A stretch of 64,000 nt of DNA from assembly GCF_011008565.1 (NCBI RefSeq), contig NZ_JAAIWK010000016.1, positions 1-64,000 of the forward strand, in the 5' to 3' direction. Made by a program: the position numbers and the translations under genes. This DNA comes from Heyndrickxia ginsengihumi (GTDB lineage Bacteria; Bacillota; Bacilli; Bacillales; Bacillaceae_C). Positions 57,921 to 64,000 of the stretch are shown here, one piece after another (position 1 is the stretch's first letter; each line of letters opens with the position of its first letter). Under the pieces are notes generated by a model. The model was not told the origin of the DNA and made no database searches. It was given only the letters and a program-made list of their open reading frames with translations.

Positions 57921-58442
57921 ATGAAAAATTGGACGACGGTAGAAGTTCTTCGTCATGCCAGACATGACTGGCTCAACAAGATTCAATTAGTAAAAGGTTA
58001 TGCAAGCTTAAATAAGCTTGACAATATTAAGGGAATTGTCGATGAGATTATTCAAGAAGCGCGTCAAGAGTCGATGCTGTCAAATTTAAATCTTCCCCAA
58101 TTTGCTGAGTTGTTGCTAACATATAATTGGCGCGCAAAATATTTTCAAATTGAATATGAAATTTTAAATGTTGATGCGTCCAAATTGCCGAATGACGAAA
58201 CACTTTCCAATTGGATGAGTCATTTTCTTGAACGGCTTGAAAAAGCCATTTCCAATTTTGGCGATAATCAGTTGTACATAAGATTGGACACATCAACATC
58301 AGTTGTACGTTTCAATTTTGAATTTAGCGGAACAATAAACAATATAGAAATGCTAGATCATTGGTTTAAAGAACAGGGAGAAGATTCAATCGTAGTACAT
58401 CATTTGACTCCATCTGCTTTTGAAGTAGATGTATTGTTTTAA
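57921..58442 (+). CDS. spo0B: Sporulation phosphotransferase Spo0B
   Basis: Passes phosphate from Spo0F to Spo0A in the sporulation phosphorelay. The 173 residues have the helical hairpin with the phospho-accepting His in RHDWLNKIQL (His15 here) and a C-terminal kinase-like alpha/beta domain that lacks ATP-binding motifs. Shorter at the N-terminus than B. subtilis Spo0B. Upstream of obgE, the standard place. Confidence 0.95.
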   Translation: MKNWTTVEVLRHARHDWLNKIQLVKGYASLNKLDNIKGIVDEIIQEARQESMLSNLNLPQFAELLLTYNWRAKYFQIEYEILNVDASKLPNDETLSNWMSHFLERLEKAISNFGDNQLYIRLDTSTSVVRFNFEFSGTINNIEMLDHWFKEQGEDSIVVHHLTPSAFEVDVLF

Positions 58443-58461
58443 AAGCTAATATTGCTTATAA

Positions 58462-59793
<1,332 letters not shown>

Positions 59794-59877
59794 GTGGAAT
59801 GAAAGGATTCGTTGCTTACATCTAGCTTTAACATCATTGATATTATGGTGAAGCAATGATTCGATGGAGGAAGGCGA

Positions 59878-60330
59878 ATGGGAAATAGAGGAGAAAATAA
59901 ATTTATATTAGTACGGGAAGATGTACTGCCTGAAGCAATGAGGAAAACATTGCTAGCAAAAGAATTGTTAGAAAGTAGGGAAGCATCTTCAGTTTGGGAA
60001 GCTGTACAAAAAGTTGATTTAAGCCGCAGCGCATTTTATAAATATCGTGATACTGTTTTTCCGTTTCATTCGGTTGTAAAAGAAAAAATTGTCACATTAT
60101 TTTTCTATTTAGAAGATCGTTCAGGGACGTTATCGGAAATTTTACGGATCATTGCTGCCCATTCGTGCAATATTTTAACCATTCACCAGACGATTCCAAT
60201 TCAAGGCAAAGCCAATGTAACAATATCTTTAAATGTGACAGACATTCAACCTAGTTTAGAAGCTCTTTTAGTTGAACTTGAACAGCTAGATTTTATCAAT
60301 AAAGTAGAAATTTTAGGATCCGGAGCATAG
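59878..60330 (+). CDS. pheB: ACT-domain protein PheB
   Basis: A 150-residue protein with an N-terminal HTH-like region ([15 protein letters not shown] near 42-56) and a C-terminal ACT domain (about 72-148, starting [18 protein letters not shown]). In B. subtilis PheB precedes pheA; it is often annotated as a chorismate-mutase-like or regulatory protein, but no mutase active site is visible. GGAGGAAGG precedes the ATG. Probably co-transcribed with pheA, 27 nt downstream. Confidence 0.9.
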   Translation: MGNRGENKFILVREDVLPEAMRKTLLAKELLESREASSVWEAVQKVDLSRSAFYKYRDTVFPFHSVVKEKIVTLFFYLEDRSGTLSEILRIIAAHSCNILTIHQTIPIQGKANVTISLNVTDIQPSLEALLVELEQLDFINKVEILGSGA

Positions 60331-60357
60331 TGTCTCCGGTAATGGGAGAGGAAAATT

Positions 60358-61200
60358 GTGAAAGCAGCATACTTAGGTCCTGAAGCAACGTTCACTGATA
60401 TTGCAGTACAATCAATTTTTCCAAATGTTGAGAGAATCGCCTATAAAACCATTCCTGAATGTTTGGAAGCTGTTAAAGAAAAGAAAGTAGAAATGGCTGT
60501 CGTCCCATTTGAAAATGCACTGGAAGGTTCTGTGCATTTAACGGTAGATTACCTTTATCACGAAGAAAATCCGCCGATTAGAGGAGAAATTATCGTTCCG
60601 ATTGAACAGCATTTTATGGTACATCCAGCGCAAGCAAACGATTGGCAAGAAGTAGAGAAAATTGTTTCCCACCCACATGCGCTTGCACAATGCCATAAAT
60701 TTTTACATCATGAATTTAGACGGGCAACAATTGAACAAATGACATCAACAGCAGCTGCTGCTAAGTTTGTAAGCGAGCACCCTGAGCTTAAATGGGGTGC
60801 AATCGCAAATGAATTGGCAGCGCAACAGTACGATTTGACGATTGTGAAAGCGAATGTTCATGATTATCTTTTTAACCATACTAGGTTTATTGCTCTTTCA
60901 TACGAAGAAATTGATGCTAAAGCGTCTTCAACTTTGCAAAAATCGACGATTATGGTTACATTGCCTGCTGATCGTGCTGGGGCACTACATCAAGTTCTTT
61001 CAGCTTTTGCATGGAGGCAAATTAATTTAAGTAAACTAGAATCGCGGCCTTTAAAAACAGGGTTAGGAAATTACTTTTTTATGATCGATATTAATCATCC
61101 TATTGAAGATGTTCTTGTTCAATATGCATTGAAAGAAATTGAAGCTTTAGGCTGTGAAGTCAAGGTGCTTGGCAGTTATAGCAGTTTCTTAGTAAAATAG
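60358..61200 (+). CDS. pheA: Prephenate dehydratase PheA
   Basis: Converts prephenate to phenylpyruvate in phenylalanine synthesis. The 280 residues have the PDT domain (about 1-185) with YLGPEATFTDIA at the start, VPFENALEGSVHLTVD near 49-64, and TRFIALS near 178, then the ACT regulatory domain with SKLESRPLK near 224, the Phe-binding region. GTG start after GAGAGGAAAA. Confidence 0.96.
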   Translation: MKAAYLGPEATFTDIAVQSIFPNVERIAYKTIPECLEAVKEKKVEMAVVPFENALEGSVHLTVDYLYHEENPPIRGEIIVPIEQHFMVHPAQANDWQEVEKIVSHPHALAQCHKFLHHEFRRATIEQMTSTAAAAKFVSEHPELKWGAIANELAAQQYDLTIVKANVHDYLFNHTRFIALSYEEIDAKASSTLQKSTIMVTLPADRAGALHQVLSAFAWRQINLSKLESRPLKTGLGNYFFMIDINHPIEDVLVQYALKEIEALGCEVKVLGSYSSFLVK

Positions 61201-61204
61201 CTAA

Positions 61205-61249
61205 AAAAACGTGTGTGTTCCTATTATGAACACACACGTTTTTATTTTT
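61205..61249 (+). terminator. Bidirectional terminator between pheA and niaR
   Basis: A 16-bp perfect stem (61205-61220 with 61228-61243) with A and T runs on either side. It overlaps the niaR stop at 61242-61244. Confidence 0.93.
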
Positions 61250-61784
61250 CTGTAAATAAAATCCCCATTTCTCTCAAGGTTTCTTCTGCCTTATTAAGCT
61301 GTTCTTCGCTCGGAGCCTCGATCGTATGAATGTGAATACCACCTGTCAGAACCGATAAATAACTAGCCTTCGTCTCATGAATTTTTTGAATAAATTGTCC
61401 AACCTCTTGGCGGTTAGAAACCATAATAGAAGCAGTTAAATCTCCATATACAGGATGTTCGATTTTTACGTCTTTGACGGTTACACCATGATCGACTAAA
61501 GCGTTAAGCTCGTCTTGAACACGATCAGTCGAATGAGAGCAAACAATGGTTTTTTCAAATGTCTGCTGATGTGGAGATGACTGTAAAAATAAGTAGCCTT
61601 GACTTGTAGCGATAATTGGTTCATTTTTTGCTTTTAATAATGTAATATCATTTACAATGATCTGACGGCTTACGTTTGCCTTTTTTGCCAATTCTCCTCC
61701 TGTAATAGGCGTTGAGCTATGTTTTAATAGTTGGAGGATCCATTGCCGTCTTTCATCACCAAGAATTTTCTTCTTATCTGTCAA
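61242..61784 (-). CDS. niaR: NAD-biosynthesis repressor NiaR (YrxA)
   Basis: Nicotinic-acid-responsive transcriptional repressor. The 180 residues have a winged HTH (about 12-65, GGELAKKANVSRQIIVNDI) and a 3H domain (about 75-175) with the metal-binding histidines in the SHSTDR, EHPVYGD and GGIHIHT segments. TTG start with GAGGAG upstream. In B. subtilis nifS and nadBCA are neighbours; none is in this window. Confidence 0.93.
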   Translation of the reverse strand: MTDKKKILGDERRQWILQLLKHSSTPITGGELAKKANVSRQIIVNDITLLKAKNEPIIATSQGYLFLQSSPHQQTFEKTIVCSHSTDRVQDELNALVDHGVTVKDVKIEHPVYGDLTASIMVSNRQEVGQFIQKIHETKASYLSVLTGGIHIHTIEAPSEEQLNKAEETLREMGILFTEK

Positions 61785-61819
61785 TGTCTTCTCCTCGATT
61801 CTAATAGTCTTTTACACGG

Positions 61820-61828
61820 ATTTTACCA
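61820..61828 (-). promoter_or_regulatory. Possible niaR promoter
   Basis: On the minus strand TGGTAAAAT, an extended -10, 36 nt before the niaR TTG. No clear NiaR operator was recognised. Confidence 0.4.
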
Positions 61829-61879
61829 TAATATCCTTTTAAAAAAAATATTTCTCGCTGTTGTTATTTAGTTTTACTT

Positions 61880-62030
61880 CTTAAAAGAAGTTAGTTGCTT
61901 TCCGCTCCAGGATGCTCGCTTTCCGCGGGCGGATGCTGAGCCTCCTCGGCGTGCACGCCTGCGGGGTCGCTTCAATCCAGCTTTTCCCGCAGGAGTCTCG
62001 CATCCTTCTGCTCCAATCAACTTCTTTATG
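61880..62030 (-). repeat. Structured intergenic repeat, inverted copy
   Basis: The reverse complement closely matches copy 2 at 217-364 (same arms CCTGCGGG/CCCGCAGG, closing stem AGGATGC/GCATCCT). The flanks AAGAAGTT (near 61884) and AACTTCTT (near 62019) form inverted ends. Part of the 650-bp non-coding stretch between niaR and safA. Confidence 0.82.
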
Positions 62031-62299
62031 AATCGTTTAAATATTTCTAAATAATGGTCTTTAGTTTTAGAAAGGTATTTTATTCAAAGAGAAGAGTTGC
62101 TTCCACTCTATTCAAATGAATGGGCAGTAGTTTGATGGGAAAATAAAAAAGTCTCAAAATATAGCCCAAGTTATTAACTAGTATAAATTGAGATGTTCAA
62201 CCATTTGTAATAACTGAAGAAAGGAAACATACAATGTATCAAAAGAGGATATGACAGATTGCCGCAAATGATCTGCTATATATTCAATCATTTAGTCAT

Positions 62300-62346
62300 A
62301 AACAAATATGCCTATCCATCTTTGCAGGGAAGGTATATTTGTTTTT
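62300..62346 (+). terminator. Orphan intrinsic terminator upstream of safA
   Basis: AAACAAATATGCCT (62300-62313) pairs with AGGTATATTTGTTT (62331-62344, one G-U), then TT and a T-rich run. No gene ends before it. 62031-62299 shows no ORF longer than a few codons, so it may end a small RNA or be a relic of a lost operon. Confidence 0.7.
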
Positions 62347-62395
62347 AATTTTTCATAAATTTTTATGTAAATCAATAGCATTTTGCCTACTTAAA

Positions 62396-62403
62396 CATAG
62401 AAT
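62396..62403 (+). promoter_or_regulatory. SigE/SigK-type -10 of safA
   Basis: CATAGAAT, 32 nt before the safA GTG, fits CATACAMT at seven of eight positions. The -35 (CAATAGC near 62373) is weak. Established knowledge: safA is SigE-controlled. Confidence 0.45.
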
Positions 62404-62434
62404 GTATGGACTTATGCCTGAGGAGGGGAAACAT

Positions 62435-63604
62435 GTGAAGATCCATATCGTACAAAAGGGAGATACACTATGGAAAATTGCAAAAAAATATGGTGCTGAT
62501 TTTAATGAACTGAAAAAGTTGAATGCGCAATTATCAAATCCAGATATGATCATGCCAGGGATGAAAATTAAAGTGCCAACATCAGGAGGAACAGTAAAGA
62601 AAGAGTTTAGTCAAGGGAAAAAAGAATACAGCCATGGGAAAAAAGAAGTTCCAAAAGCAGTACCACCATTTCAGCAAATGCCAACACCAACAATGCCTGT
62701 TCAAAAAGAAGTAATTAAAGAAAAACCTGTGAAGGAGCATGTCGTTCATCAAAAAGAAACTATTTATAAACCAGTAATGCCAAAACCAGTCGTACCGGAA
62801 ATTGATATTAATAATTACTATTTAACAAATATGACGGAAATTGAACAAAATACGCAAATCGCTCCTCCGCCACCTGTGAAACACGAGGTACCTGTTCAGC
62901 CAATTTACTACAAAGACGAATGTGAATCATCCTCTTCTTCGGGGGAAATGTACACAATGCCAATACAAGAGGAGTGTTATGAAGGTATGTACCCAAATTT
63001 TTATCCACCTGTAGCACCAATGCCGATGCATGATTGTGGTTGTGGAGGCCCCGCGCCTTTTCCGCCAGCATTTCCACATCATCAAATGCCATACGCAGGA
63101 CCAATGCAAATGCCTTTTCATCAAGCTCCATTCCCTGCACCAATGCCGCCAGTAGAACCAATGCCAACATATCAAGCTCCGGTATGGCAAGGATATAATC
63201 AACCAGTACCTCAACATGGAGTATGGGTAGGAGAAGAAGAGTCGTCATCATCGTCGTCATCATCAGTGCCATTTGTACAGCATCAAGGAGAATATCATCA
63301 TCCACAGCAATCTTATGTACCACAGCAAATGCCTATGACTGGATTTAGCCAACACCCACAAGGCTTTGCTGGTAATCCGGATGGAGCAGGACAATATGTT
63401 CCTCAATATGGTATGCAACAACCATATCAAGCTCAAGCGCCTTATCAAAATATGTATGGGCAGCCAGTTGAACAACAGCAGCCACAAATGATGCCACAAC
63501 AAATGCAGCCGCAGCAAATGCAACAGCCTTATGGATATGGCACGCAAACGTATCGTCACCCATATCAACCAAATCCTTATTATCAAGCGCCAGAAGAAGA
63601 CTAA
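62435..63604 (+). CDS. safA: Spore coat morphogenetic protein SafA
   Basis: Inner-coat organiser recruited by SpoVID. The 389 residues start with a LysM domain (about 2-48: KIHIVQKGDTLWKIAKKYG), a short basic linker, then a Pro/Gln/Met/Tyr-rich tail with Ser runs, as in B. subtilis SafA. The frame is open from 62339, but AGGAGGGG supports the GTG at 62435, and the -10 lies inside the longer frame. In B. subtilis an internal start yields a C-terminal form; a matching internal Met near residue 170 is possible but not provable here. Confidence 0.92.
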   Translation: MKIHIVQKGDTLWKIAKKYGADFNELKKLNAQLSNPDMIMPGMKIKVPTSGGTVKKEFSQGKKEYSHGKKEVPKAVPPFQQMPTPTMPVQKEVIKEKPVKEHVVHQKETIYKPVMPKPVVPEIDINNYYLTNMTEIEQNTQIAPPPPVKHEVPVQPIYYKDECESSSSSGEMYTMPIQEECYEGMYPNFYPPVAPMPMHDCGCGGPAPFPPAFPHHQMPYAGPMQMPFHQAPFPAPMPPVEPMPTYQAPVWQGYNQPVPQHGVWVGEEESSSSSSSSVPFVQHQGEYHHPQQSYVPQQMPMTGFSQHPQGFAGNPDGAGQYVPQYGMQQPYQAQAPYQNMYGQPVEQQQPQMMPQQMQPQQMQQPYGYGTQTYRHPYQPNPYYQAPEED

Positions 63605-63605
63605 T

Positions 63606-64000
63606 ATGCAAAAACAGCCATTTAGCAACACAGGGGACGAATTTCAAAGGCGTCTCCTTCTTTATGTAAAAAAAAGATTGGATGAACCAATTATTGGTAT
63701 AAAACAATACCATAAACATATATGGCTGATTACAGCAGCAAATAAAAAATGGGTGATGAAAGAATTTTCAAATGTTGAGAGTTTAGCGAGACAGGTTGAG
63801 TTAACAGAGGCGTTGCGTCATAACGGATTTACAAATACGTATTATTTTCATCCCAATCATACGACAGCTAATTGCCAATTTGATCATAAAATTTGGGGGA
63901 TTTTAGAATATATAGAGCCGAGTAAAAAAAAATTCTCATACGCCAATGTAAGAGAAATCAAAGAAGCGCACCAATTACTTAAACGATATCACGAAGTAAC
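63606..64000 (+). CDS. CotS-like phosphotransferase-fold protein, 5' part only
   Basis: Starts 1 nt after the safA stop and runs open to the window end (131 codons visible, 3' end missing). The readable part has an N-lobe like that of CotS/YsxE and aminoglycoside phosphotransferases: KHIWLITAANKKWVMKEF with a likely Lys for the N-lobe, then WGILEYIEP and a helix with EAHQLLKRYH. Probably a spore-coat kinase-like protein co-transcribed with safA. The catalytic region is outside the window. Confidence 0.7.
   Translation, partial: MQKQPFSNTGDEFQRRLLLYVKKRLDEPIIGIKQYHKHIWLITAANKKWVMKEFSNVESLARQVELTEALRHNGFTNTYYFHPNHTTANCQFDHKIWGILEYIEPSKKKFSYANVREIKEAHQLLKRYHEV

Noticed and set aside
62234-62268. 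Tiny ORFs of about 6 codons upstream of safA
   Set aside because: Too short, and the second has poor ribosome-site spacing; no sign of a leader peptide.
62808-63719. Overlapping minus-strand ORFs opposite safA
   Set aside because: Produced by the biased Pro/Gln/Met codons of safA; composition is unlike any protein and they overlap a well-supported gene.

Overview
The window looks like chromosomal DNA from a low-GC, endospore-forming member of the Bacillaceae. The evidence is the gene order, which follows the Bacillus subtilis tig-clpX-lonB-lonA-ysxC-hemAXCDBL-spoVID-ysxE-valS-folC ... spoIIB-maf-radC-mreBCD-minCD-spoIVFAB-rplU-ysxB-rpmA-spo0B-obg-pheB-pheA-niaR-safA block, together with SigF- and SigE-type promoters, PreQ1, T-box and L21 leaders, and frequent TTG/GTG starts. 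The species cannot be fixed from sequence reading alone. It is not B. subtilis itself, because a complete type IV pilus cluster and an RNase E/G gene lie inside the conserved block.

Layout. 1-594: two copies of a 148-bp structured intergenic repeat, then a promoter and a PreQ1-I riboswitch. 595-3050: queC-queD-queE-folE, a route from GTP to preQ0. 3197-4904: a MarR regulator and an MFS transporter with a promoter/operator. 4989-7310: a chemotaxis receptor (minus strand) and a small DUF2512-like membrane protein. 7493-16455: ysoA-like TPR protein, trigger factor, ClpX, LonB, LonA and YsxC/EngB. 16526-17506: a minus-strand pair, glutathione peroxidase plus a LiaF-like membrane protein. 17694-23952: the hemAXCDBL tetrapyrrole operon behind a PerR-box-like site. 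24122-26609: spoVID-ysxE. 26845-27048: a small minus-strand membrane ORF. 27195-31661: T-box-controlled valS, then folC.

31961-46226 is the most distinctive part: a type IV pilus cluster between folC and spoIIB. Its order is three minor pilins, an unrecognised acidic membrane protein, a PRC-barrel protein, a VanW-family protein, pilB, pilT, pilC, pilA, pilD, pilM, pilN, pilO. In B. subtilis this interval holds only comC, the prepilin peptidase. The large third minor pilin lacks Glu5 and carries a repeat-built, beta-solenoid-like head, so it is a candidate pilus-tip protein.

46342-64000 returns to the conserved block: spoIIB, maf, radC, mreBCD, minCD, spoIVFA-spoIVFB, an RNase E/G gene, the L21 leader with rplU-prp-rpmA, spo0B, obgE, pheB-pheA, niaR on the minus strand, a 650-bp non-coding stretch with another structured repeat and an orphan terminator, safA, and the 5' end of a CotS-like kinase-fold gene cut by the window edge.

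How the parts work together: protein quality control (Tig, ClpX, LonA/B), heme synthesis, cell shape and division-site selection (MreBCD, MinCD), and many sporulation steps (Spo0B phosphorelay, SpoIIB engulfment, SpoIVFA/FB pro-SigK processing, SpoVID/SafA/YsxE coat assembly) sit in one syntenic region. Intrinsic terminators separate most transcription units.
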